This document shows positions 16,616 to 24,439 of a stretch of DNA of 38,544 bases, piece by piece; the stretch's first letter is position 1; every line of letters starts with the position of its first letter. Origin of the DNA: Longimicrobiales bacterium (GTDB lineage Bacteria > Gemmatimonadota > Gemmatimonadetes > Longimicrobiales > Gaopeijiaceae); NCBI GenBank assembly GCA_028278645.1, contig JANQDZ010000058.1, forward strand, positions 1 through 38,544, in the 5' to 3' direction. The translations under genes were made by a program, and so were the position numbers. The notes under the pieces are model-generated. The model saw only the letters and a list, made by a program, of their open reading frames with translations. It had not been told where the DNA came from and ran no database searches.

Positions 16616-19042
16616 ATGTCAGAGTTCGCCAAAGATATCCGTGTCGCCTTCCGCAGTCTGGCCAAACAGCCTGGGCTGGCGCTTCTGGCGGTGATCGCCC
16701 TTGGAATGGGAATCGGCTTCACGGCCATCATGTACAGCATTGTCCATGGCGCCCTCTATCGTGATCTGCCCGTTCCCAATGGTGAGAGGGTCTTGGCTGC
16801 GATGGCCACCAATCCCGCCGAGGGCATCGACCAAACCCAAATCTCCATCCATGACTACTTGGACTGGCGGGATCAGCAAAGTTCATTAGAGGGTTTGGCG
16901 GCCTACTACAGCGGGACCATCAATATCACCGCAAGCGAGGGTCCCCGGCGGTACGACGGTGCCTTCATGACGGCCAACGTCCTCCAGGTCCTCGGTGTCC
17001 AACCCTTCCTGGGCCGTGGGTTTCGGGATGAGGAAGACCGTCCCGGGGCCCCGTTGGTGCTCCTTCTTGGCCACCAGGTCTGGCATGATGACTACGGGAG
17101 CAATCCGGGGATTCTGGGCGAGCAGGTAAAGGTCAACGGCGAAATGGCTACGGTCATCGGAGTCATGCCCGAGGGCTTCCTCTTTCCCAACAATGAGCAG
17201 GTATGGGTGCCCCTCAGGCCGGATCCTTTGGTCGCGGAACGAGGAACCGGTCACTTCGTAACCCCCATTGGTCTACTCCCGCCTGAAATCAGCATCGAAC
17301 AAGCCCAGAGCGAGTTCACCGGAATCGCGGCTAGAATCGCAGAGCAGTTTCCAGAAACCAACGAAGGCTTGGATGCGAAGGTGATGCCTTTCACCGAGAC
17401 GGCCATGGGGGGAGAAGGCGAAGCCATCATGCTATCCATGTTGGCAACGGTTTTCCTGGTCCTGATTCTTGCCTGCGTCAATGTGGCGAACCTCCTCCTG
17501 GCCCGGGCCGCCGGGCGAACCAAGGAGTTGGCAATCCGGACGGCGATGGGAGCCCGACGTTCCCGTGTCCTGGCCCTACTTTTATCGGAAGCCGGTGTAT
17601 TGACCCTGGGGGGCGCCCTGGGGGGCTTGGCGATAGCCAAGGTTGGGATCGACATCTTCGCCCGGTTGGTAGTCGATACCGAGCCTCCCTTCTGGTTCGT
17701 ATTCGCTCTGGATGGACCAATCCTGCTTTTTGTCATGGGGAGTACCGTGGTGGCTGCCCTGGTTGCAGGACTCATCCCGGGCTTGAAGGTCTCGTCCGGA
17801 GGTCGGCTCAACGAACTCCTGAAGGATGAATCCCGAGGTTCCTCCTCCATGCGTATCGGGAAGCTGAGCCGCCTCCTGGTCCTCGGTGAGGTGGCCATGT
17901 CTGTGAGCCTCCTGGTGACGGCAGGCCTCATGGTGAAAGGGATGGTGAAGCTTCGGACCATGGAATACGGTTTTGATCGTGAGGAGGTTTTTACCGCCCG
18001 AATCGGCCTGTTCCCAAATGACTTTCCAGATCTTGAGAGCAAGTCGGTCTTCTTCCGGGACCTGCAGGATGGTCTGGAGGCCCGACCGGAGGTGTCGCAA
18101 GCAACCATCACCGACGTTCTTCCAGGCCTAGGGGCCGGCCTCGGTCCTTTCGCCATGGAGGGGGATGCCTATCCGACAGACCGGGACTACCCCAGAGCCC
18201 GAGGTATCAGAGTGACCCCCGGCTATTTTTCCACCTTCGGTGTCGAACCGCTCCAGGGTCGAAGCTTCAACCGGGGTGACGACAGGGATGCTCTTCCGGT
18301 GGCTGTGGTTAACCAGAGCTTTGTGAGGCGGTTCTCACCGGGCGAGGATATCCTCGGAAAACGAATCCGAAGGGGTACCTCACAAAGTGAAGAGGCTTGG
18401 CTCACCATCGTGGGAGTTGTCCCGGACCTCTTCATGGAAGGAGTGGGGAACGACAAGGAGTTTGTGCACGGGATGTACCTTCCTCTGGCTCAGTCCGATG
18501 CTCAGTTCGTGAGCATCGCCGTGCGGGGCAGGGGGGATCCTGCAACCCTGGCTCCCCTCATACGGGACGAGGTGGTGAGACACAGCCCTGACACACCGAT
18601 TTACTGGCCCCAAACCCTCACAGAGGCCGTGAACGAGAACCTCTGGTGGGTGGATGTCTTTGGTGGCCTATTTGTCGTTTTTGGCCTTGGCGCCCTCTTC
18701 CTGGCGGCCGTAGGACTCTACGGAGTGATGGCTTTCTCGGTGAAACAGCGGACCCACGAGGTGGGCATCCGCATGGCTCTCGGCGCCCAGGCCGGGAAGG
18801 TGCTGGGACTTATCCTGCGCCAGGGCGTGGTGCAGGTGTTCCTCGGCCTCTTAATTGGCCTTGGTTTAGGGGCCCTGCTATCGAGAGGACTCAGGCAGGG
18901 TTTCACCCTGGTCGAGCCCTGGGATCCCCAAGTGTTCGTAGGAATCTGCCTGGTCCTGCTGACCGCGGCATTCCTCGCCACTATATTTCCTGCCCGTCGG
19001 GCGACTCGAGTGGATCCCGTGGAGGCTTTGCGGGACAGTTGA
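16616..19042 (+). CDS. ADOP-type duplicated FtsX/MacB permease
   Basis: The 808-residue protein has the layout of the acidobacterial duplicated orphan permeases: one N-terminal helix (LALLAVIALGMGIGFTAIMYSIV, about 19-41), a large periplasmic MacB_PCD domain, a first FtsX triplet (LILACVNVANLLLARAAGR... about 285-400), a second helix and periplasmic domain, and a C-terminal FtsX domain (VKQRTHEVGIRMALGAQ near 710) ending VDPVEALRDS. No ATPase partner is adjacent, as usual for this orphan family. Substrate and role are unknown. The start follows GGGGTGAG. It ends eight bases before the tRNA gene. Confidence 0.88.
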   Translation: MSEFAKDIRVAFRSLAKQPGLALLAVIALGMGIGFTAIMYSIVHGALYRDLPVPNGERVLAAMATNPAEGIDQTQISIHDYLDWRDQQSSLEGLAAYYSGTINITASEGPRRYDGAFMTANVLQVLGVQPFLGRGFRDEEDRPGAPLVLLLGHQVWHDDYGSNPGILGEQVKVNGEMATVIGVMPEGFLFPNNEQVWVPLRPDPLVAERGTGHFVTPIGLLPPEISIEQAQSEFTGIAARIAEQFPETNEGLDAKVMPFTETAMGGEGEAIMLSMLATVFLVLILACVNVANLLLARAAGRTKELAIRTAMGARRSRVLALLLSEAGVLTLGGALGGLAIAKVGIDIFARLVVDTEPPFWFVFALDGPILLFVMGSTVVAALVAGLIPGLKVSSGGRLNELLKDESRGSSSMRIGKLSRLLVLGEVAMSVSLLVTAGLMVKGMVKLRTMEYGFDREEVFTARIGLFPNDFPDLESKSVFFRDLQDGLEARPEVSQATITDVLPGLGAGLGPFAMEGDAYPTDRDYPRARGIRVTPGYFSTFGVEPLQGRSFNRGDDRDALPVAVVNQSFVRRFSPGEDILGKRIRRGTSQSEEAWLTIVGVVPDLFMEGVGNDKEFVHGMYLPLAQSDAQFVSIAVRGRGDPATLAPLIRDEVVRHSPDTPIYWPQTLTEAVNENLWWVDVFGGLFVVFGLGALFLAAVGLYGVMAFSVKQRTHEVGIRMALGAQAGKVLGLILRQGVVQVFLGLLIGLGLGALLSRGLRQGFTLVEPWDPQVFVGICLVLLTAAFLATIFPARRATRVDPVEALRDS

Positions 19043-19050
19043 GCGTCTGA

Positions 19051-19124
19051 GCGCCCTTAGCTCAATTGGATAGAGTACCTGACTTCGGATCAGGTGGTTG
19101 GGGGTTCGAGTCCCTCAGGGCGCG
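19051..19124 (+). tRNA. tRNA-Arg (anticodon UCG)
   Basis: A full cloverleaf can be folded by eye: acceptor GCGCCCT/AGGGCGC with discriminator G at 19124; D stem GCTC/GAGT; anticodon stem CCTGA/TCAGG around loop CTTCGGA (anticodon TCG, 19084-19086... read as T-C-G at loop positions 34-36); five-base variable loop; T stem GGGGG/CCCTC with one G-T pair and loop TTCGAGT. CCA is not encoded. Its 3' half is the attachment site of the downstream island, which restores a complete tRNA end. Confidence 0.95.
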
Positions 19125-19125
19125 T
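19083..19125 (+). repeat. attL (direct repeat, tRNA 3' half)
   Basis: Starts at the first base of the anticodon loop and ends one base past the tRNA discriminator. It is identical over 43 bp to 37314-37356; after one mismatch, six further bases (GCGGAA) also agree. The anticodon stem CCTGA-7 bp-TCAGG makes a natural core site with a 7-bp overlap, as used by many tRNA-targeting integrases. Confidence 0.95.
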
Positions 19126-19186
19126 GGCGGAAGTTCTTTAATCACAAGGGCTTTCGCTTTTTCTATTGCATGCGGCCTCCCTGTCA

Positions 19187-19204
19187 TAGTAACGTGGTAG
19201 TAAC
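19187..19204 (+). promoter_or_regulatory. Paired TAGTAAC repeats upstream of the integrase (possible arm sites)
   Basis: TAGTAAC occurs at 19187-19193 and 19198-19204, spaced 11 bp (about one helical turn), right before the integrase ribosome-binding site. CAGTAAC recurs near the right end at 37220-37226. The spacing and location fit integrase or excisionase arm binding or autoregulation, but seven-base words can recur by chance. Confidence 0.3.
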
Positions 19205-19218
19205 AGGAGGTGCAGACA

Positions 19219-20310
19219 ATGCCCAAGCTCTACCAGCGAAATCAAGGCGGTAAGTCACGGTATTACGCTGACTTACGAGATATTGGCGGCGGACAGGTGG
19301 CCCTGAAGCCCCCAGGAAGCTCCAGGGCGACCTTTGACAAAGAAGAAGCCGCCCAACTGATGGCGGCGAAGATTCGAGAGCTTGGCGGCGTGACGGTAGC
19401 TCCCGGCACGCGGCTGGGGGAGTTTGTCGAGGAGTTTCTCGCCGTGAATCCTGGAGGCGTCACGGAGAGGTGGCTTGAGGAACAGGCCCGAAGACTTCGT
19501 CGGGCTGTCGAGTTCTTCGGGACGGATAGGGATCTCAAGACCATTCGCCCCAGGGATGTCCGCCAGTGGTTGGCGCAGTACGCCCACCTGTCCAACAGCA
19601 ACCAGCGTCATCACCTCCATGCCCTCTCAAGCCTGTATCGGTATGCGCAGGAGTTGGATCTGGTGCCGCTGGGCTACAACCCCGTAGCAGGCCTCTACCG
19701 GAAGCCGACTGCGGTCAAGAAGACACAGAGGACGGATGAGTTCTTTGAGATTCCCGACGCTGCGCGCTTTCTCCAGGCTGCGAAGGAACTGGATGATTAC
19801 CATGAAGTCATGGCCACCTACCTCCTCACCGGTGGTCGTAAGAGTGAGGTTTTGGGCCTTCTAGTGGGTGATGTCGACTTCGACGCAGGGCTCATCCGTA
19901 TCCGCCCCAACGAGCACCGAGGATTGAAGAGGCAGTGGAGTGAGCGCGTGGTTCCGTTATGGCCCCAGTTGAGAGAGATCCTCGAACCTTACGTGGAAGC
20001 CCTCGACGCGTCCCCGGACGACCTCCTCTTCCCCGGCCTCACTGGAGGGATGATCATCGACCTTCGCAAGCCGTTGAAGGAGATCGCCAAGAGGGCAGGT
20101 GTCGCTGTGCCCCGGCTCACCAAATTCCGCCACACTTACGCCACCGCACGCCTCCAAACCACCGACGGAGGCAAGGAGATTTCTGTCTGGCAGGTGGCGA
20201 AGGAATTAGGCCATCGTAGCGTGGCCAGAGTCGAGGACACCTACGGTCATCCGAGCCATTTTCGCCCTAGGGGGGAGGTGGTGGAGTACCGCGTTGATGC
20301 CGGCGGTTGA
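19219..20310 (+). CDS. Tyrosine recombinase / integrase
   Basis: This 363-residue integrase catalyses site-specific insertion at the adjacent tRNA gene. ATG 19219 follows AGGAGG with eight bases of spacing. Residues about 65-150 form the SAM-like core-binding domain, and 175-345 the catalytic domain: Arg207 in TGGRKSEVL, candidate Lys237 in the beta hairpin, Arg304-His305 in TKFRHTYATA, His332 in LGHRS and nucleophile Tyr342 in VEDTYGH. The usual first His of box II (HxxR) is replaced by Thr301, a variation present in some active recombinases. The N-terminal 60 residues probably form the arm-binding domain. It lies 95 bp inside the left end and reads into the island. Confidence 0.95.
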   Translation: MPKLYQRNQGGKSRYYADLRDIGGGQVALKPPGSSRATFDKEEAAQLMAAKIRELGGVTVAPGTRLGEFVEEFLAVNPGGVTERWLEEQARRLRRAVEFFGTDRDLKTIRPRDVRQWLAQYAHLSNSNQRHHLHALSSLYRYAQELDLVPLGYNPVAGLYRKPTAVKKTQRTDEFFEIPDAARFLQAAKELDDYHEVMATYLLTGGRKSEVLGLLVGDVDFDAGLIRIRPNEHRGLKRQWSERVVPLWPQLREILEPYVEALDASPDDLLFPGLTGGMIIDLRKPLKEIAKRAGVAVPRLTKFRHTYATARLQTTDGGKEISVWQVAKELGHRSVARVEDTYGHPSHFRPRGEVVEYRVDAGG

Positions 20311-20667
20311 CCCCCTCTGTGTTTGACGGTCTGAACTCCGGCCCCCGGAGGGGGGGTACCCCGGGGAAGAAAGGGACCGGCAGATCGTATCTATACCTTG
20401 TGTTCCAGAAACCGGGCCTTCGGCGCTTGCGAGGCTTCTCTGCGCCTCTCTGCCTGGCACACTCTGAGGCGCCGTAGAGTGGCGGCCTTCGAGATCCGAG
20501 TCCTCAGGAGGCTGACTTTTACCTTGACCCTGAAACCAACCTCGACGCTGGAAAACCAATCACAGGTCGGGCGAGGTCCTAGCACTTTGCTCAAATGAGA
20601 CTGGCTGGATCGACATTCCCACCTTATTGTTTTGAATTCGGGTTTTATTCGGGCCACGGAACAAGAA
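20311..20667. other. Gene-free stretch with GC-rich inverted repeats
   Basis: I see no convincing gene here. Just after the integrase stop are two compact inverted repeats, CTCCGG-CCC-CCGGAG (20336-20350) and the palindrome GGGGTACCCC (20353-20362); neither is followed by a T run, so a terminator is only possible. The promoter for the DUF5131-TcmP pair should lie in the A/T-richer part after 20580. Short open frames on both strands have no family features. Confidence 0.5.
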
Positions 20668-21444
20668 ATGGCAAAAAGAACTGGCATTGAGTGGACCGAC
20701 TCCACCTGGAACCCAGTGACCGGTTGTACTCGTGTCAGTGCCGGGTGTGACAATTGTTATGCCGCGACCCTTGCTGGGCGGCTGTTACGGGACGTCTACC
20801 GATCTAGACCTCCGGTAGTCGATTCCGATATCACACGAAGAGATCCGTTCGCCGTTCGATTGTGGCCGGAGCGGATATCCCAGCCCATTGGGTGGCGGGA
20901 ACCGCGGATGATCTTCGTCAACAGCATGAGCGACGTGTTTCATGCGGATGTACCCGACGATTTTGTGAGGTCTATGTTCTTGACCATGACAGAGGCGTCT
21001 TGGCACACCTTCCAGGTTCTCACAAAAAGGCCTGCTCGGGCGTTGAGGTTCTGGAAAAAGAACAAGGACCTTTTTGGTGATGGTCCCTTCCCCCATCACA
21101 TCTGGATCGGAACCTCGGTCGAAAATCAGGATGTTTCCCACCGGGTGAGGCATCTTCAGGAAGTGCCTGCAACCATTCGCTTTCTTTCCTGTGAACCGTT
21201 GATCGGTCCTTTGGACCCGGACCTATCCGGTATCCATTGGGTGATTGCAGGGGGGGAGAGCGGGCCGGTCCGCCGCCCATTGCAGGAGGAATGGGTGCGG
21301 TTGCTCCGTGATCGCTGTCTCGACCGTGGGGTGCCGTTCTTCTTCAAACAGTGGGGGGGGAGGACTCCTAAAGCCGGTGGCCGTGAACTAGATGGGAAGT
21401 TTTGGGATGCCATGCCAAGAGTCGCGGGCCTGGGGGGCATATGA
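20668..21444 (+). CDS. DUF5131 family three-Cys protein (phage Gp37/Gp68-like)
   Basis: From ATG 20668 the protein has 258 residues and begins TGIEWTDSTWNPVTGC, the diagnostic opening of the Gp37/Gp68 family. Cys20, Cys27 and Cys30 form a C-x6-C-x2-C cluster followed by YA, which may bind an iron-sulfur cluster or metal; this is not the canonical radical-SAM CX3CX2C. Other conserved blocks are FVNSMSDVFH, TKRP, IWIGTSVENQ, LSCEPLIGPL, VIAGGESGP and FFFKQWGG. Biochemical function is not established to my knowledge. Its stop overlaps the TcmP start by four bases, so the two are translated as a pair. An upstream ATG at 20632 would add 12 residues outside the family. Confidence 0.9.
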   Translation: MAKRTGIEWTDSTWNPVTGCTRVSAGCDNCYAATLAGRLLRDVYRSRPPVVDSDITRRDPFAVRLWPERISQPIGWREPRMIFVNSMSDVFHADVPDDFVRSMFLTMTEASWHTFQVLTKRPARALRFWKKNKDLFGDGPFPHHIWIGTSVENQDVSHRVRHLQEVPATIRFLSCEPLIGPLDPDLSGIHWVIAGGESGPVRRPLQEEWVRLLRDRCLDRGVPFFFKQWGGRTPKAGGRELDGKFWDAMPRVAGLGGI

Positions 21445-22310
21445 CAGCCGTTCCAGGAGGTGGCTTCCTAAGGGGCCTCGACGGGGATGGGCATTTCACC
21501 CCGCCCATCAAGCGGCATTCGCTTGGAAAGATCACCCTCCATAACCAGTATGCTGCGATATTCAGCCGGGCTACCAAGAATTCTTGGCCCCAGCGGGCCT
21601 ATATCGGGCTCTACTCAGGTGCTGGGAGGGCGAGGGTAGAACCATCCGGGGAGATCATCGAGACCACAGCAATGTCGGTCTTTCGCCTTTCCGATCCTTT
21701 TACGCATCACATCTTCGTGGATAACGATGCACGTTGTATCGAGGCCCTCGGAGAACGAATCCGATCCATGGGTGGAGACCACGATGTCTCGCTGATCCAG
21801 AAGGATGTAGAGGACTCAGTGCAGGACATCAAGAGAGCCCTTCCAGCCTACTCATCTCGGAATAGACTGCTCTCGCTTTGTTTCATTGACCCCTTCTCAG
21901 CAGCTCTCGACTTCCAGGTGATCAAACAACTTGGGAGCGCACTCCGGATGGACTTCCTGATCCTGCTTATGTCCGGCGTAGATATCAGAAAGAACTTCCG
22001 GAGGTATCTCGAAGATGAGTCCGACAACCGTATTGCTAGGCTGATTGACGATCCATTGTGGCGAAAGGAGTGGGCGGAGAGAGGTCTGCGGAAGACGGAC
22101 CTAATTCGATTTGTTCTACGGAAGTTCGATACCGCCATGACCCATTTGGGTTATCAAGCCCAACTCCCGGAAGAGAGCCACCCAGTCAGAGTCTACGGGA
22201 AGGGTGTCTTCTTGTATTCCTTGGTCCTGTATTCGAAAGACCCGCTCGGAAAAAAGCTATGGAGTGCAGCGAGGGCAGCCACCGACCCTCAGACAAACCT
22301 AAGAATCTGA
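21441..22310 (+). CDS. tcmP: Three-Cys-motif partner protein TcmP
   Basis: This 289-residue protein is the family partner of DUF5131 proteins. The start is ATG 21441, in an ATGA overlap with the preceding stop. Visible features are YIGLYSGAGRARV, a glycine-rich loop after a strand reminiscent of SAM-binding folds, HHIFVDNDARCIEALGERI, which fits the next strand with an acidic end, and LCFIDPFSAALDF, the family's DPF/DPY segment. These suggest a Rossmann methyltransferase-like fold, but no activity is known. A conserved two-gene cassette in mobile regions suggests joint modification of an RNA, DNA or protein target, possibly in conflict with phage; this is inference. Confidence 0.88.
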   Translation: MTAVPGGGFLRGLDGDGHFTPPIKRHSLGKITLHNQYAAIFSRATKNSWPQRAYIGLYSGAGRARVEPSGEIIETTAMSVFRLSDPFTHHIFVDNDARCIEALGERIRSMGGDHDVSLIQKDVEDSVQDIKRALPAYSSRNRLLSLCFIDPFSAALDFQVIKQLGSALRMDFLILLMSGVDIRKNFRRYLEDESDNRIARLIDDPLWRKEWAERGLRKTDLIRFVLRKFDTAMTHLGYQAQLPEESHPVRVYGKGVFLYSLVLYSKDPLGKKLWSAARAATDPQTNLRI

Positions 22311-22455
22311 CCAAGGGGTAGGTGGGATTCGTGTGCCTACTGCATTGGGCGTGTTTCCCTTCCTGGGCTTGAGCTTCCACACGCCCGCGAGCATTCTGTT
22401 TCGATGCAACTTCCCTGCCGTCAACGGAACCTTATGATCCCTCCAGGATTCAACT

Positions 22456-23055
22456 GTGGCTTTGACAGAATCTGAGTTGTGGCAACTCCGCAGCTTTCGT
22501 AGGGCTGCCAGCCAGGTCCGAAATGCGTCGATCATCGATAGAGGGGAGACCATCCACATTAAGGCCGCCCCAGGCAAACCTGGTTTTGTGGACATTTTCG
22601 TCCAGCTCTTATCAGAGGAACCATTTCGGTCGTTGGCTCTCGCAATACGCCTCGTCCACCAGCAGCGGGAGCCTGCCAATTTCTTCAGAGTGTGTAACCT
22701 GCTTTCGCGCCTTGGAGATGATGACGTTCGGGGTCGTGTCGCATCCATCCGCAGAGAGTACAAAGAAGCGCTAGCCGACTCAACAAATGAGGTTTCGGTG
22801 GACGACGACCAACACCCGAGAAGGTTTACGGCCAAGGAGGTCTTCGAACACTGGTTGTACGGAGTCACTTTCCATCAGGACAGTGACAGGCAGACCGTGG
22901 TTGGTCGGCTGGCTTCAACTGGGGCCCGCTTCCAGCTCTCTGTCCAGTCCACCGCCCTCCAACTTGCAGGTCGGATTCTTGATTTGGATGACGTCGTGGC
23001 TGACCTCCTAGAGGAGCCTCGTGTTCCTAGGATCAGAGCACAGGAAAACCCCTAA
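22456..23055 (+). CDS. Hypothetical protein, possibly mixed alpha-helical
   Basis: I do not recognise a named domain. The 199-residue product starts at GTG 22456 and contains EPFRSLALAIRLVHQQREPANFF and LQLAGRILDLDDVVADLL, which read as amphipathic helices, and a central VFEHWLYGVTFHQDSDRQTVV stretch with His and Asp residues. No signal peptide or membrane segment is seen. It lies 145 bp after TcmP and 233 bp before the DUF4145-like gene on the same strand; a GGGGG-CAAA-CCCCC hairpin (23077-23090) follows. The start codon is not secure because the upstream purine stretch (AGGA) is poor. Confidence 0.6.
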   Translation: MALTESELWQLRSFRRAASQVRNASIIDRGETIHIKAAPGKPGFVDIFVQLLSEEPFRSLALAIRLVHQQREPANFFRVCNLLSRLGDDDVRGRVASIRREYKEALADSTNEVSVDDDQHPRRFTAKEVFEHWLYGVTFHQDSDRQTVVGRLASTGARFQLSVQSTALQLAGRILDLDDVVADLLEEPRVPRIRAQENP

Positions 23056-23076
23056 ACCACGTTTCAGACGGAGAAC

Positions 23077-23090
23077 GGGGGCAAACCCCC
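23077..23090 (+). terminator. Possible hairpin GGGGG-CAAA-CCCCC
   Basis: A perfect five-pair GC stem with a four-base loop lies 22 bases after the hypothetical gene. No T run follows, so it may pause or terminate transcription only partly, or be incidental. Confidence 0.3.
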
Positions 23091-23288
23091 AATGGTCTGC
23101 GATAATACCCTCCTTTGGACTTTTGCCGTTTCAGCTGCGTGCGATCATCGCCGTCCCCTCGTAGACTGGGGGAGAGGAGCGGACAACGGTCGAGAAGCCT
23201 GATCCGCGCCGCCACCATCTTCCGACGGCTGCGGTCTGGTGGACGTGGCGACAGTCTCCTGAATGCCCCAACCCACCCCGGAGAGGAT

Positions 23289-24002
23289 ATGACGCTTGAC
23301 TATGATGAGCGCCTGGAGCTGGATTCTGCCCTCAGGTTTGCTCTTGAGGAATGGGTACGGACAAGGGAGGAGTACTGGGCCGAGGGTGTAGCCGAGGATC
23401 ACATGTCCTCTGGCCAGCTTGCTGATGACCTCGCAGAAGCTGTGTTGGCAGGAATCGATGGCTTGATCCGACCGAGAGCTGCGAAGGGGATTTCGGCGAC
23501 CCTGCTCGGCAAGGGTTTCAAGTCCCTTTCAGATCTGTTCAAGATAAAGGGTCTGAGGGAGTTGGGGTTGGAGAGAATTGAAATAGAGCTGGCATCTAGA
23601 TATTCCATCTACCCACGATCCATGGCGGACCGGGCCTTGGATCTTGCTGAGTTCGTCCTTGAAGATCCCCCGTCACCAGCAGTTGCCAAGTACCTTGCGC
23701 GGCTCAGCAAGAGCTATGTCCTGGGTCTCTCAGCGGAGACCATAATCCTCTGCCGTTCCGTTCTCGAAAATGCCGTCTCGTCTTGGTTTGAGAGAAAGAA
23801 GCACGCGGCCCCTGAAACAATGCGGTCCAAGCTGCAATGGATGGTGTTGTGTGGCGCTCTAAGCTCGGAAGAGGAAAGCACCGCCCTATCCATCTGGCAC
23901 CGTGGGAATACGGCAGTTCACAAGGACCCTGGCGCCACCTCCCTGATCCTTGAGACCGTATCTGCAACGATGGAGATAGTCAGGTCGGTTGAGAGTGTCT
24001 GA
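23289..24002 (+). CDS. DUF4145/HEPN-like domain protein
   Basis: From ATG 23289 (preceded by GGAGAGG) the protein has 237 residues; the frame extends to 23115 but that part is Arg/Ser-rich and lacks a ribosome site. The C-terminal half has AETIILCRSVLENAVSSWFERK, then a linker helix, and SIWHRGNTAVHKDP, which is the LExL... RxxGNxxxH pattern of DUF4145 and related HEPN-fold domains. HEPN domains often act as RNases in toxin or defence proteins with an RxxxxH motif; here WHRGNTAVH fits R-x4-H (RGNTAVH gives R-x5-H, so the match is approximate). The N-terminal half is helical with no recognised motif. Function is unknown. Confidence 0.68.
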   Translation: MTLDYDERLELDSALRFALEEWVRTREEYWAEGVAEDHMSSGQLADDLAEAVLAGIDGLIRPRAAKGISATLLGKGFKSLSDLFKIKGLRELGLERIEIELASRYSIYPRSMADRALDLAEFVLEDPPSPAVAKYLARLSKSYVLGLSAETIILCRSVLENAVSSWFERKKHAAPETMRSKLQWMVLCGALSSEEESTALSIWHRGNTAVHKDPGATSLILETVSATMEIVRSVESV

Positions 24003-24054
24003 TCCCGTGCATCAGCTTGGCCCCAGGACCGTACCGAACTCCAATGACGAAGTT

Positions 24055-24084
24055 CGGGGGCTCCGACCGAAGCCGAAACCCCCG
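24055..24084. terminator. Imperfect hairpin between convergent genes
   Basis: CGGGGG and CCCCCG arms (24055-24060 and 24079-24084) can pair across an 18-base interior in the gap between the DUF4145-like gene and the convergent DUF1508 gene. No T run follows on either strand, so termination is only a possibility. Confidence 0.25.
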
Positions 24085-24107
24085 TGTGATCCTGGTCAGG
24101 ATCTCCG

Positions 24108-24275
24108 TCACTCGTAGATTGGCGCGTTAGCGGCTCCCTTTACGAGCGATACCGCAGCCAGGCAGTCCTGTTTATTCCGATAGGACTCGCCAGAGTCTGC
24201 GATGATCCGGTGATTGCCGGCTCGAAGGCGCCAACGCCATCCAAGGCCGACGTCCCGGTAGATCTGGAAGTACAT
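24108..24275 (-). CDS. DUF1508 (YegP-like) mini-protein
   Basis: From ATG 24275, preceded by AAGGAG, the product has 55 residues: YFQIYRD, WRWRLRAGNHRIIADSGESY and NKQDCLAAVSLVK. The order 'yfxxyxd..WRWRL...NxxxIAxSGExYxxKxxC' is that of the UPF0339/DUF1508 fold, a small beta-alpha unit seen in YegP. It is one repeat long, with no linker to a second. Role is unknown. An in-frame extension to 24344 lacks a ribosome-binding site and family similarity. Confidence 0.8.
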   Translation of the reverse strand: MYFQIYRDVGLGWRWRLRAGNHRIIADSGESYRNKQDCLAAVSLVKGAANAPIYE

Positions 24276-24401
24276 TTCCCGTCTCCTTATTTCAGACGGA
24301 CCCCTTGCAACCGGCGGCTCTTGGGTGCAACCTTCTTTTACCAAGCCCGGGCCTGTCCCGGCCTCCCTTTGGGTGGTCCGACTGCCCGTGGGAGATTGCG
24401 T

Positions 24402-24439
24402 CCGATGCCATTCGCCGTGGCATCGGGCGTATTTTTTTT
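24402..24439 (+). terminator. Strong intrinsic terminator
   Basis: CCGATGCCA/TGGCATCGG forms a nine-pair stem with a seven-base loop (24402-24426), then GCGTA and eight Ts (24432-24439). It reads on the plus strand. No plus-strand gene ends within about 400 bases upstream. The T run also encodes the stop of the convergent minus-strand gene at 24438. Confidence 0.8.

Noticed and set aside
20398-20598. 66-codon frame between integrase and DUF5131
   Set aside because: Composition is Arg/Ser/Leu-rich with no motif, no ribosome-binding site and no family resemblance.
20668-21444. Canonical radical-SAM enzyme
   Set aside because: The cysteine spacing is CX6CX2C and not CX3CX2C, and no other radical-SAM motif is evident.
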